In this document: in pieces, positions 8,370-20,320 of the stretch
Layout: each line of letters starts with the position of its first letter
Numbering within the stretch: the stretch's first letter is position 1
Source: Discostella pseudostelligera
Lineage: Eukaryota > Bacillariophyta > Thalassiosirophyceae > Thalassiosirales > Thalassiosiraceae
NCBI GenBank assembly: GCA_036940085.1
Contig: JALLBK010000713.1
Span: 1 to 39,160, forward strand
DNA: 39,160 bases
Direction of reading: 5' to 3'
Notes under the pieces: model-generated
Database searches by the model: none
What the model saw: only the letters and a program-made list of their open reading frames with translations
Told to the model about the DNA's origin: nothing
Program-made: the position numbers and the translations under genes

Positions 8370-10214
8370 ATGGTAGATGCCAACTATTCTCTTCATATCG
8401 GCCTGGTGGCTCTGTTAGCGCTTCTCAGTCTTTGTGACTCGTTTTCTTCTTTGATATTGCCATCGGCATCTCGGAGGCATGTCGGTGACTGTGACAGAGG
8501 TATCGACAACAGGTGCTGCCATCATCATCAACGTCGAGTAGATGGGACGCATGTATACCGCCGATGGCCATGCCAAGGCTTTTTATCTTCCTTACTAATG
8601 TCAGCCAAGAATCCTGACGCATCTGATACATTCGATAAGGTGCAAAAAGCCATCGATGAGTTCATATCGACACTACAAACATCATTACTAGATGGATCGT
8701 TTGAATCATTCACATTATCCGGACCTGTGGCGCCACGAAAAGGACGCAAGAGCAATAATACGGATACAGATATGGAAAATCTTCGAGGAAAGTTCAAAAG
8801 AATCAGTGGTCGGTTGATACTCTTGCAAGATAAGAAGCAGAAGAGGTCTGCAGTGACAAAGAAGAAGGGAAGTACTGATGATGCGAATGTCGATCCTGGC
8901 AGATTATGCGTACAAACTACAATAAAATATTTCCTGGCTACTGATATTGTCAAGAATTGGGAAGTAGGCAAACGGCTAGATTCAGAGCAGACAGAGGTTG
9001 AAGAAGGACTTAGACTAATATTCTTGACTGCAAAGGGAGATGGTACCGATGGACCTCTATCCGAATGGGGTGCCCAAAATAGTAGTGGTGATTTAGGAAT
9101 ATGTGATGGATCACTCGATACGTCAGGTGGTGTCTACAAACTTAGGTTGCATCCCAGCCAAACCGCAAGCTTTCAACTTTCCAAGAAGAAACCACCCCAA
9201 TCGAATACGGATACATCTGATGAATTGAATAGACTCCCACAGTTGACTCACGATAGAGTGAAGAATGTTGCACTATCACCATCATCAAATTTCTTCCAAA
9301 AGCTAGGAGTGTCGAACGCGGATGGAAAACCGCTAGCTGGCATGTCATCGAAGCTACGCCAGTGTCAGAAATTTGTCGAAATAGTCGGAAGTCTTGTAGA
9401 CAACGGAATCACTCCATCAGGCATTCGAGTAATTGATATGGGATGTGGAAGGGGATATCTGACATTTTCGCTTCACTCCTATCTATCAAACAAGTTTGGA
9501 AAAATGCAAGATAAGAATATGGTCGGGGTTGAAACGCAGGGTATCGATCGACGACCTAAACTTATCAACGAAGTCAATGGAATTGCTCGCGGATTGGGTG
9601 GTGAATTCACGACACTGACTTTTGTTGAAGGCAGTATTGAGTCCGCTCCCAACAATCTTTTCGAGCATGACCGCATTCCAGATGGTGAAAGCACTCTTGA
9701 TATTCTAATTGCATTGCATGCATGTGATACTGCCACGGATGACGCACTGTGGTTCGCCATCGCTCGCGACGTCGACATCATCGTTACTGCTCCATGTTGT
9801 CAGCATGAACTACGTCCACAAATTGATAGATATGCAGCCGCCAACCCTGACCAACCACTGAGTAACATCCTTCGACATGCAATCTACAGAGAACGAGCAA
9901 CCGAAACCGTCACAGATGCAATGAGAGCAATCTTACTTGAAATTGCAGGATACGAAACAAATGTGTTTGAATTTATTGGTGGGGAACACACGGCAAAAAA
10001 TGTTATGATTACCGCTACAAAGATTAAGAATCGGGAGACCAAGGATGAGAAGTGGTTGCAGCTTCGAAGACAGAGGCTTATAGATTTGGCAGAGTTATAT
10101 GGAGTTAAATATCAGCGATTGGCAATTCTCATGGAAGAGAGCATATCTATGGGAGAGGAGGAGGTGCTGAAATCAGTGACGAAGCGACATCGATCAGGAA
10201 TGGCACCCCTCTAA
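8370..10214 (+). CDS. SAM-dependent methyltransferase, organelle-targeted (Methyltransf_32-like)
   Basis: A 614 aa single-exon protein. The N-terminus (MVDANYSLHIGLVALLALLSLC) is a hydrophobic signal peptide followed by DSFSSLILPSASRR, which resembles a plastid transit region, though the cleavage motif is not a perfect SAFAP. Residues about 80-300 form a lineage-specific, Lys/Ser-rich domain. The methyltransferase core begins near 330. Motif I is VIDMGCGRGYLTF (354-366). An acidic motif II region lies near GVETQGIDRR. A LHACDTATDDAL block (about 449-460) is followed by VTAPCCQHEL (about 472-481). The HACDTATD and PCC-x-HEL pair is typical of the PF13679-type family, found in bacteria and eukaryotes and probably acting on RNA or protein; the substrate is not known. 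It ends 68 bp from the convergent DENN-domain gene. Confidence 0.8.
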   Translation: MVDANYSLHIGLVALLALLSLCDSFSSLILPSASRRHVGDCDRGIDNRCCHHHQRRVDGTHVYRRWPCQGFLSSLLMSAKNPDASDTFDKVQKAIDEFISTLQTSLLDGSFESFTLSGPVAPRKGRKSNNTDTDMENLRGKFKRISGRLILLQDKKQKRSAVTKKKGSTDDANVDPGRLCVQTTIKYFLATDIVKNWEVGKRLDSEQTEVEEGLRLIFLTAKGDGTDGPLSEWGAQNSSGDLGICDGSLDTSGGVYKLRLHPSQTASFQLSKKKPPQSNTDTSDELNRLPQLTHDRVKNVALSPSSNFFQKLGVSNADGKPLAGMSSKLRQCQKFVEIVGSLVDNGITPSGIRVIDMGCGRGYLTFSLHSYLSNKFGKMQDKNMVGVETQGIDRRPKLINEVNGIARGLGGEFTTLTFVEGSIESAPNNLFEHDRIPDGESTLDILIALHACDTATDDALWFAIARDVDIIVTAPCCQHELRPQIDRYAAANPDQPLSNILRHAIYRERATETVTDAMRAILLEIAGYETNVFEFIGGEHTAKNVMITATKIKNRETKDEKWLQLRRQRLIDLAELYGVKYQRLAILMEESISMGEEEVLKSVTKRHRSGMAPL

Positions 10215-10281
10215 CCCAAAAAATCTGGCTCGTCCAACATGGCGGTGGAATCGAATGAAGTTACTACTCTCACTCGCCGAC

Positions 10282-13200
10282 TCAAATAATATGACCAAAC
10301 ACACTGCGAAAGCCAAGTGCCACCCCTGACACATCTGGGATCGGTACAAGCAACTTTTTTCGCTTCGAATAACACTCTGCCGCTTCTCGAAACGCCCGAT
10401 CGAATATTGGTAATGGTGCAGTTCCTTGTGCACACCAAAAATGATACCCTTTGCAGGGCCTCATGGTTGTAGGAAAGAATGCATGAAATGCGGTGGTGCA
10501 TTGATAGCGAGCAAGGTACGATATTGTTCGATAGCAATCTAAAGCTGTAGATGTTGGACGAACGGAGTCCTCCGTTGTTTTAGTACCTGTTGACTCAAAT
10601 GATGCATTCATTGACACATATGAATTGTTTATGCTCGCTGAGCCACGCGCCAGATTTCTCTGAAAGACACACTCGACTACCTGTAGCAAATCACGCGTCT
10701 CACATGCTTGTACTAGTGCTACTAAAACTGATAATTCGATGCATTGATTTCATGAGCGACGTTAAGCATTTACAGCAGATTGATAGAATGCATTATCAAA
10801 GAACAAACAGTCACTCACTTTCAGAAAAATCAGGATGATCCCAATCCCCTTGAGCATAGTTTTGCAAATTGAAGAAGGAAAGAAGTGGATTGTCTGTGTT
10901 TGGATTGTCAAAAAGTTTCTCGTGAAGTAGGCGGTCCGGTGTTGAAGTTAGGGATTGCGTAGCCACCAGTGCCTTGGCTGCTGATCTACATGCCTCAAGC
11001 GCCAAAGTTCTGTCCCAACTTGCAAAGGAGCAGCAATCATACAATCCTGTTTCTGATACACTCTCGTCGTTGCTGTCGTCGCTGGACAACGATGTAACAG
11101 GCAATGGTAGCGGCAACGAAAATCTAGCAGAATACCACCACAAGTTAAAGAACACACCAGGATTCAGCATTCGTAGACGATCACGTTCCAATATTTCTTC
11201 GCCAAATTCCAGCACAAGTTCTTCTAATGAAATGCGAAGGTTTTGAGGAGACAAGTATGAAACGCACCCCGACTTTCCTTGCTCAATCGTTGAATCTAAC
11301 GCCAGTTTTTTACTGATAATCGATTCAAGTTGTGGCGGTAAGCCTTGTGCATCAGTGTCTTGTGTAACCCTGGAAATGTTTAGATCATCTGATGAAGAAT
11401 TGTTGTGGGTCTTCGTTTCCGACTCAATCAATAGCTCATCAACAGACATTTCTTCGTAACATATCGTTGGCGAAATTGCTCCTCCACAGCGAGGGCATGA
11501 TACAGTATAAATCACCTCATGTTTTGTCTGTATTTCGTCCCAACCACTCTGAATTTCCTCATCGAGAGGAATGTACGCGCATGCTTTGCACGAAGAGTTT
11601 CGTGACCACATAGCAAAAAGACGGATTGAATCCAATCTACTGGGGCTGTTTTCTAACTTTGAGTTCGCGAGAAACGAAGATGAACAGCAAACTGGTGACC
11701 ATGATCGTCTTGATTTCAGGCTTCTCTGCGTAGTTGTTGTATCAAATGTTTTCGTCGGAGATATCGACATGGGCTGGCTTTGCTCAGCTTGTGAAGAGGC
11801 ATCATTGGCATGTGGCGCTGGACGTACTGACTGTGCAGGGACGCTGCTACCGCCGGACCTCCATTTCAAGCCGGATTCCTCAAGGATAGACAGATTGTTG
11901 TCAAGAACTTCAAGAGCAAAAGATTCTGGCTCCGATCGTTTTGTACCTGATGATATGACTACTTGCATTCCGACTTTGGTGCCCTCATCAACACCAGCAT
12001 TCGAATATCCCTCCGCAATCGCTTTGGTGTATTGCCCAAGAGTAACTGCGTTCGGAAAAATACCATCTGCTCTCAGCAAACCGTATAGCTTCATCAATTC
12101 TACACGCCTATCCGTGCCACAGCGGCCACAAGCTACAATTAGCGCACGATAGGCAGCTTCGTCGGCAACTATGCGACGATAGCTGCGGAGAGAACGGAGC
12201 GCACCTAATGATCGCAACAATATTTTCGATTTTTCTTTGACGGATAAGTTTGGCTGGGATATTTGAGTGGGGATACACATCAGCCACGCTCCCAGAAATT
12301 GAGAGCCCTTCGTGATGGTCAACAAAGGATTGTCTATTTGAGAGAGAATGCAACGACAATGAAATTAAAACCAATGCATGATTTCCGTACCATGACTTTA
12401 GCCAGCTGCCATAAGCAACGATGTTGCTTCTGTGGACCGCGCCGCGATACCGACATGTTACATAGTCTCATAGCCTCCTCTCGCTCGCGTTCGCTCCTAG
12501 TCAAAATCGGGGCTGGCAAATGTGACGATTCAGTCTCTAAGAAATCAGGCTCCTTTGGTAAAAATATTTCCCGATCAAACGTAGTCGGGAAGGACGGATT
12601 GCCGTCAACGCAATACTCAAATCTAGCATTCGGTGGTAGATGAGCTGTAGATGGGATCGTCACAATATCACCACTCGCATTTATGGCAAATTGCGTATCC
12701 TTATCGACTGAGGGCGTATCACTGACTGTAGAATCTGCGTATCCCGATGAAGCTTGGGTTGCTGTATCGTTATCATTGAAGGTTTTATTGTACATGTCTG
12801 ACCTCGTTAGCGAACTTTCGTCATCATCCATGAGGATGTCAGGCTCAGTTGCACACTGATCGATCAGTAAGAAATAACTGGGCTGATGACTACCATCGTC
12901 CAAATGTGTGCGTGAGCCTGCATCACATTTTAATCGTCCAAAAGAGATTTTTGAGCTATGATACTCCGCCAAACATTCATCAAATAGCATGCAATGCACA
13001 TCACTCGCTTCTGTTCGACGCTGGATGAAGGATTGAAACAGTTGCGTTTGAACGAGCGTCCTCAAAAATGGCGTGCGATTGGCAGGGGCGGTTCCGACGA
13101 ACGAGGATGAATCAAACCAGTCATTGCCACTGGTTAAATAATCAGCATCTGGGACGACAAGGAAGCGCTCATATCCACCAAGAATAGAACAGAAAAATCT

Positions 13201-16200
13201 GAGGAAGCTATCCCTGATGGAACGGTCGTCCAACAGTTCATGATGTTCCTGCTTTTCCCCAAAGACTCTAACGTTGGATGGGGCTATGGTTTCGATCACC
13301 TGGCCAGATGAGTCGATACCTAAGTCCAAAGGTTCCTGACCGGGAACAATTCCAGCATCTTGACATAGTGCTTCAACCTCTTTAATCAGCAAAGTGCGAG
13401 ATTCCGAAGGTATGATCTGGTAGGCAGCTTTCAATGTCTCGTACCTATCAAGGCAAATTGAACAGACATTAGCAACCATGAGTATTGTATCGTGTAGTGG
13501 CAATTTGATTTCATTGTACTTGCCTGTTTCCATCGCAATTAATCTCGCCACTGTCCAACTCCACAATAATGCTTTCGTCGGGTATGTTGCAACGAACGAT
13601 TGTAGCCAAACCATACGGTTGTTCATCGTCGTGTATACCCACAAAGATAGCACCAGGAAAATCCAAACAACTCATGAAGGGCTGAGTCAGATGGGGGACA
13701 TATGGTGCACACAAATCGAATGGGAACAAGAGCGACTTCAATAACTCGCAACAATCCAGCAATAATGATTGTCGGGTAGATATCAAGATAAGCTATCAGC
13801 CGAAGAGATGCGTTGTGAGCTGATTGAATAGGAGGCAACAACTAACGAGGGTCATATGCTAGCCTTACCTTCCTTTCCAGACATAAAAACCCGAGCACAA
13901 TTGTAACGACTGTAGGCACATCCAACGCGGCAAACAAGCGTTGATATGACAAATCGACCAAGGGCAGGTCCTTCAATGGAGGCACCACAAACGCCATTGG
14001 TTCATTCATCGTCGAGAAAGGGACCAGAACGCATTGTCCACCAGGTTTAGGTATCGGCACTGACAATAAAAGATGTGATATGTTCCGTTCTATTGGAATG
14101 TCCGATGATGACCCAGACAGCAGGTGCAAATGGGTAAGGAATCGACGAAATTCGGTCCAATACGGATGTCTTCCAAGAAGGCAGATAGTCTTATCTTCGA
14201 ATGTGATGTAATCATCGAACCCGATAAGATAGTTCTCGTGATATCTCATTCCTCCACTACATTCGAGAGATTTCTCCCAGTACGCCCGATGAGGCAACGA
14301 TGTTTCTCGGCGACGAATAGAGAGAATATCGAGTTGTTTCCTCCTTCGTTTGCTCAACGGCTCTCTGAAGGATAGGCAAGTTACTGCAAAGAAGTTACGA
14401 AATATTGTTAGCCAAAAGCAACCTTCAGCAACGTTTGAAGTCGGAAAAAGTCCCAAAAGATCTCACCATAGATGCTATCACCCCTTTCATTCTTCACCAC
14501 AAATCCAAAACTCCGGGGCAATTTGCAATTGCGCAATTTGTCCCTCACCAGATAACTGCCACCGGGGTAACAAAATAACGGCATTTCCTCCTCAGGGAAC
14601 GGCATTCCACGATAATTCTTTTGAGGGAAACGATCCACAACTTTTGCAGTAGCAAAGGGAATGTCCAAAAATCCATCTGGTGCATTGCGTCGCACCATAA
14701 GTATAGGTTGGAGACGATGATGTTGGGCGGGTGAGGTGTCGGCGGCAGAGCAGGAAGTGGACAGTGTCCATTGAGATTTATTCAATATATCTGAGGCAAT
14801 ATTATTTTGCATTCTGATCATTGTCGATGTCAATTTTGGTGATGCGGCAGATGATCCTCTACCAAAATCATCATCGTTCTCGTCCTCATCGGACATTGTA
14901 GGTGGCACACCCTCGGCATCCAAATGTGTGATCTGAATGTCCACAATGGATGGATCCTCATGAAAGCGTTCTTCGTCTCCAATGCGTTGTCGACGTATTG
15001 CCAAAATTGGTATGAATATGTATGAATCATCATCATCGTCGTTATCATTATTGAAATTGATTTCCTCGTCGTCAAAATTGGGTTGAGGAAAGGGAACAGA
15101 TTTGGATGTGACTAGTATCGGAAGAAAGGCAGGATCGGGCACAAGTTGTTGTTGATCCTGCAGTCCGGCATTAGTTCCCTTCATCGTCATCGTTGACCCG
15201 ACCATGCTTCCTCCATATTTTTCATTGCTCCCAATCACATTACCGTTCATCGGTGACGGCGATTGTGCATTCGTTGGACTTAGATACATCGCCTCCATCC
15301 CCACACTCGACGGAGAAGTGACATTGTTCATTTGATCAGACGGGATGGAAAGTGTTCGATCCACAAGTATCGGTGGTGGCAAACGACGATGACGTTGTCC
15401 TAAATTTCTCTGTTGCTGTCGTCGAAATCGTCGCTGTTGTACCAATTCAGCAGTCGGCAGATGCACAGTTTCACAAAAATCGGGTATTATCCACTCGTCG
15501 TATCCCGTTGGCAGAGGCAAACGTGTGCACAGCAACATCTTTTGGACTAGCATATCGTCAGGAATACCATCCTCGTCAATGCCGCGACATTGCGGCATAT
15601 CATCTTCATCTGGAAAGAAGTGCTCTCTCCTCTTTGTTCCATCGTAAGATAAACTAGCCGGTAATGATTTATGGATGAACTCCCCATCAAAATCCACGTC
15701 ATGATCATGATTGTGATTATTCATTGCATTTGCCCCGGCAGTAGTAACATTCCCCCCTCTCAAAGGTGATGGCAATGGTGAAGGATGAGCAGGTGGAACA
15801 CGCTGTGCAGCTGTTTTCTTAACAACATTCACGAGTAGTCCAGCACCTTGTCGTGCAAGCGATGATAAATGCCGCGCTGTAACTCCTCCAGCTCGACTAC
15901 CTACATCGCTGCTGCCATCATCGCATGTTCCTCCTCCTGCTCCACCACCACTTCCTCGCGATACGAATAATTTGTTAAACGCCCTCTCCGTTGCATCCTT
16001 ATACCCATCATACTTATTCCCATTGTTGTCATGCTGTTGAGTTTGTGTTTGTTCAGGGTAACCGTCATAGCTCGGGCTTACGAAATTCGGGAAATTTATA
16101 GTCGATGGTCGAAGTTTGACATAGTAAATGGCAGTATCGGCCACCCCCGGAGTGTAGTAAGAATGGTGTGGTTGTTTGGATTGTTCGTTTCCTTCACTCT

Positions 16201-17062
16201 GTTGACCTTCAACCGTTCGACAGCACCCACATTTAGGACGACTACATCTTCGACGACGATAGGCAAGTTTGACTCCATCTTTGATGACGTCTTTGATTAT
16301 TTGTCGTCTCCTCGTTCTTCTACCGGGAGGAATGACAATGGGAAGAGCATATGAGCCATCATCTTCATCATTTGTGTATGTCCAACAGCCGCATTCGAAT
16401 CTCCCTCCACTTTTGCCCCTGCCATTAGCATTATCACTTGTTTCAGGTGATGATATATTGGTGGATGGCGACGAAAGTAAAAGTGTCAACTCTACAATTT
16501 CTCTATCAAATCGTTCCACATGCAAATTTCTATTCTTCTTTTCATCATCGTCATCACTGGCATTGGCAGAGTCGTTCGCTGGTGCTGATTCTTCCATCAC
16601 TGTCTCTGCTGCCGACTCGACTAATTTATTGTTCACGCCCCCAGAATCACCCTCATTATTATTATTATGGGTAGCTTTCGGAATACGATCTTGTGGCAAT
16701 ACTAATTTCTTAGTCAAGTTTCTACTATTGCGTGGTGTCTTTGTTGTGTCATTATTTTCCAACGATGAGGTTGTGGTGATTCTAATATCGGGGCCATCAG
16801 CATCAGCAGCATTATCTTTATCATCGACATGATTACTCCGGTCCACATCTTTTCCCATATCATCGTCGATTGGTGACAACAAGTTACCCGTAGACGGTGA
16901 ATTTTGGGAGGGCAGTGACGACGTCGGCGGCGGTTGGGGATCATCACGAAATAAAAATGAATCATCGTCGACATCCATGCCTAAGACGGCGAAATAATCT
17001 GCCACTCTAGTACTTTTGTGTCGCTTTCCACCATAGAATTGGTGGTGCTTGTATGGGCCCAT
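10282..17062 (-). CDS. DENND4: DENND4-like Rab guanine-nucleotide exchange factor
   Basis: Six exons: 14467-17062, 13869-14383, 13524-13792, 12391-13444, 10819-12307 and 10282-10727. Introns are 76-91 bp and total about 2,122 aa. It begins RVADYFAVLGMD, as DENN proteins often do. A long Ser/Asp-rich, low-complexity region with a Cys cluster follows. The uDENN region (SFGFVVKNERGDSIY, then VTCLSFREPL) crosses intron 1. The cDENN core (LVPFSTMNEP, LPLVDLSYQRLFAALDVPTVVTIVLGFLCLERK, then LILISTRQSLLLDCCELLKSLLFPF) crosses intron 2. The dDENN (DSFLRFFCSILGGYERFLV, FLRTLVQTQLFQSFIQRR) follows. A PPR-like helix pair (DEAAYRALIVACGRCG...NAVTLGQYTKAIAEGY), a CxxC zinc-finger region (CKACAYIPLD...CPRCGG) and LRISLEELVLEFGEE...FFNLWWYSARF match DENND4 tails. 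DENND4 proteins activate Rab10 in animals. Intron 3 uses a GC-AG pair. Intron 4 could instead be 38 bp (donor GTTTTA, acceptor ATAG at about 12335); I prefer the 83 bp version. Confidence 0.85.
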
Positions 17063-17598
17063 GATGCTTCGTATTACCGCCTACTACTGCATACAGTGAT
17101 GTCTGTAGCCATTGTATTGTTGCTTTGCTTTTGGCTTTTTTGGATTAGGCGTTGGGAAGGCGGGGCCGAGTTCGCGCACTCCCGATCTTCTCATTCTCAT
17201 TCTCATTCTCAATTCAATTCAATTCGAGAGAGGAAGTTTACAGATTCCTACGTCCATATGACTGGATTGGCATTCTCCTTCCAAATTCAAATTCAAATTC
17301 AAATTCGACAAAGAAGCAGGCCGGCTGGCGTCACACTTGAACATGTCCCATCATGTGCCGACTCCCGATTATGGGGCATTCCTGGCAATGTTGAGAACTA
17401 ACTATTGAGAACCCGCACAAATCAACTCGGCTCGTCATCTTCATCTCCTCTCCCCTCCTCGCTCCGCTCACCCTGAACCATGGCATCCTTCTACATCCTT
17501 CTCATATTTCTTTGTAGTAGTCTGCTGTCACCGGATGTATCGATGTTTACCGATAACGATACCATATCACCACTGCGGTCAGGGTTAATTGTTTGAGA
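17063..17598. promoter_or_regulatory. Divergent promoter with simple repeats
   Basis: This 536 bp spacer separates the divergent DENND4-like and oxidoreductase genes. Pentamer-hexamer repeats are visible: (CTCATT)n running into (CAATT)n at 17190-17228, and (CAAATT)n at 17282-17307. A CT-rich tract (ATCTCCTCTCCCCTCCTCGCTCC-like) lies at 17440-17470. No E2F-like site is seen. The plus-strand frame is open from a TTG at 17593, but the first ATG is at 17599. Confidence 0.45.
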
Positions 17599-19921
17599 AT
17601 GGCAATTGCCGGCATCAATCGCGATGACGATGTTCGCGACGAACACTCCGACGAGTCTACATCCCTGTTGTGGCCATCATCGCTCAGTCAGCCTCCTCGT
17701 CGCAACAATTCTCAAAACGATAGCGATGCCATGTCTTATTCACGTCGGTGGTGTAACATCATCATCGTTTCCATCATCGTCATCGTCGCAATTACTTTCT
17801 CCACCACCATGCTGTTGCATCGCACTCGCTTCCACTCAGATGATGGTGGTGCACCTTCACTTCCCATCCGCGAAGACTACAAATACGATGAGAATACCAA
17901 CTCAATGACCTCCATTTCGTCATCAAATATACGACATGATATCGTGGAAAATTATCAACCGGAAAAGCTACACGTGAATATGCCTCCTCCTATATTGTAT
18001 TTGTCAAAAATACATGAGCAGCAACAGCAAAATCAATCCAATCGCGACGAAAATGAGAACAGTCTATTGCCGTTGAGATGGGGAATACTCGGTCTAGGTA
18101 TGTGTGTTATAGGTCAATGTTATGTATGTATGCATTACATTCCAATATCAACTGTATCCTAATTGCTATTTTCGTATGCTTCGTCTCGTCACCTTCCACT
18201 CATCCCACATCAAACTCATTCAACCCGGGTTCCCGGGTGGAAAGGACGCATAGCACACGATTTCACCTCTACATTAATAGTCTTGGGGTGCAATGTCACT
18301 GCTGTAGCATCCGCAACACCGTCACTCCCAATCGTCAACGGCATTACTACCATCATATCCGACAATAGTACTGCTACTATGACAACTACACCAGTATCGG
18401 CTCTCACCCGTGCCAAGGCATTTGCGACACATTTTTCAATACCCACGTATTACGATAGTTACAAACAATTGGCATCCGATCCCAATGTGGACATTGTGTA
18501 TGTGGCCACGACGAATCAAAATCATATGAATCCGACATTGTTGATGCTACGTGCGGGGAAGAATGTGTTGGTAGAGAAGCCGACGGCGGTTACGTACCAG
18601 GAGGCACAATTGATGTATGATGAGGCTGAGGTAAATCAAACAATTATCTTGACTCGTTTTTGTTGATAGAATTCTAACGATGATCGTTTGTTTGTTTTGC
18701 AGAAACGAGGGTTGTTTCTAATGACAAATCACTGGACAAGATTCTTCCCATTGGTGAAGTATTTGAGACAGACGTTCCTACTTGCATCGACACCTTCAAT
18801 TCCCAATTCATCAATCGTATTGGAAGAAATAGAAGGACCATCATCGAACCAAACAGCGACTTCGACGGCACGTACAACTAAACATCATGCTGACGGTGCA
18901 CAACAACAATCCTTTGATTTGGGAAAGGTCCTAGCTATGCATGGTGACTTCAGTTTCATCACACCTGTAAACCCCATCGATCGCTTCTTAAATCGTGCTC
19001 TTGGAGGGGGTGTGACACTCGATGTCGGATGTTATCTCGTGGAACTGGCCTTGCTTGCGGCATACGACCATGAACAATCTCATCCACAATCAGTACATCG
19101 GGTGCAAAAGAGTACTAGCAGCGGTGACAGCAAAGGATTTCTCATGGAATATCTTAGACCAGAGGATGTTGCAGCGACGGGAAATGGGGTGTACCATGGA
19201 GTGTCGTACCCCGTGGATGTAGAGTCGTCATTCTTGTTACGATGGGGTGGCGGACTAGATGGTATTGTTTGTGATGCTGATGCAGTTCATGGAGATGCAA
19301 ACGGAAAAACAGGCAAACGAAGACTTGGAAACGCGAGCATATGTGGAGAATCCTCGAATCAAAAGCTGAAATTACAAGCATCAACTGCTGAACAGTTCAC
19401 AATGGTTGCTTCCTTCCAAGCCAGTTTTCGTCGACCATCTACCTTTGAGGTGGAATACACATTTGAGAGAGGTCGTATTCTCATTCATGGACCTGGAAAT
19501 TGTCCCAGTGAAATGACAGTCTATGAATATGAACAGCCGTATGGACCAGTGTTTCGAGAAACGATATTTACTTTTCCACTGCCATTAATCCGCAATGCAA
19601 TACTACAATATGGGCAACCGAACTATCCAAGAGCAGAGGGGTTTGCATATGTCATTGATGCAATTGAGAAATGCATGGCCGAGAAAGGAGTTCCTGGAAG
19701 GATTGATGGGCGTCGAATGAGTCGACGATGTTTGGAACTGAAAGAAAATACTGTTGAAGAGCAGCTCGTCACTGTCGGTACGTTTTTGTTTCATATCCAA
19801 TTCTCTACCTTTGGCAAATCGAGTACAATGAACAATAATTGATGCCCTCCCGTGATATTCCTCTTTTTATGCAGAAGTGACAGAGAAGGTCCTGACGAAG
19901 CTAGGTTATTTTGGACGGTGA
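17599..19921 (+). CDS. Membrane-anchored GFO/IDH/MocA oxidoreductase (dihydrodiol dehydrogenase-like)
   Basis: Four exons, 17599-18097, 18245-18630, 18703-19777 and 19875-19921, encode 668 aa. Residues 1-50 are polar. About 51-73 (CNIIIVSIIVIVAITFSTTMLL) is a single transmembrane anchor, and a 90-residue linker follows. The NAD(P)-binding Rossmann start, LRWGILGLGRIAHDFTSTL, is built across intron 1, which supports the splice choice. Further marks: ASDPNVDIVYVATTNQNH, GKNVLVEKPTAVTYQEAQLM with the family EKP motif, and KRGLFLMTNHWTRFFPLVKYLR, which is close to trans-1,2-dihydrobenzene-1,2-diol dehydrogenase. The C-terminal sheet domain includes GGGVTLDVGCYLVELAL. The family is normally soluble and about 330-390 aa, so the anchor and several insertions (for example after VASATPS and LASTPSIPNSS) are unusual. 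The true substrate, probably a sugar or diol, cannot be read from sequence. Confidence 0.85.
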
Positions 19922-20316
19922 TTTATACGGATGCCAACGATGACCAACCCCGCCCAGAGTATGGAAAAATGAAGATTACTTACACTCTGTGCAGCCTATG
20001 GTGCTTTGTTGTACCACTACAGTGAATGCAACCACAGTCCCGGTTCAATTCATATTGAGGAGTAGGGTGGTGGAGTTCAAAGGAGAAGAGGGCGGATGGA
20101 ATGCCGACATATCGTAGCTCTGATCGTACGATAGTACGACCATTTTTTGGCGCGCAGAGAAAAATGGCGCGATCTGTCCCTCTCTTGGCAGTACGGATTC
20201 CTACGCAGCTTTGAGAGCAGAATGTTCTGCCGCTTGCTGCCGCCCCCGGCCGCCGCCATCAACAACCCACCCACCGCCGCAGCCACAGCGTCGTTGCAAC
20301 AAAAAATGGCTCGACC
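19922..20316. promoter_or_regulatory. Promoter of ZIP4-like gene with E2F-like pair
   Basis: This 395 bp spacer contains TTTTTTGGCGCGCAGA at about 20143-20158 and AAATGGCGCGAT at about 20162-20173, a pair of E2F-like sites about 150 bp upstream of the ZIP4-like start. A GATCGTACGATAGTACGACC near-palindrome lies just before them at about 20122-20141. The last part is GCC-rich. A uORF occupies 20306-20320. Confidence 0.55.
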
Positions 20317-20320
20317 ATGA
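20306..20320 (+). promoter_or_regulatory. Four-codon uORF overlapping main start
   Basis: ATGGCTCGACCATGA encodes Met-Ala-Arg-Pro-stop. Its TGA overlaps the main ATG at 20317 in an ATGA arrangement. If the transcript begins upstream, ribosomes would meet this ATG first and could terminate and re-initiate on the main start, or leak through. No expression evidence is available. Confidence 0.35.

Noticed and set aside
11571..12152. 193-codon plus-strand frame
   Set aside because: Antisense to exon 5 of the DENND4-like gene, whose minus-strand reading has clear family motifs.
16269..16832. 187-codon plus-strand hydrophobic frame
   Set aside because: Antisense of the Ser/Asp-rich first DENND4 exon; the Leu/Ser bias is what acidic low-complexity DNA gives on the other strand.
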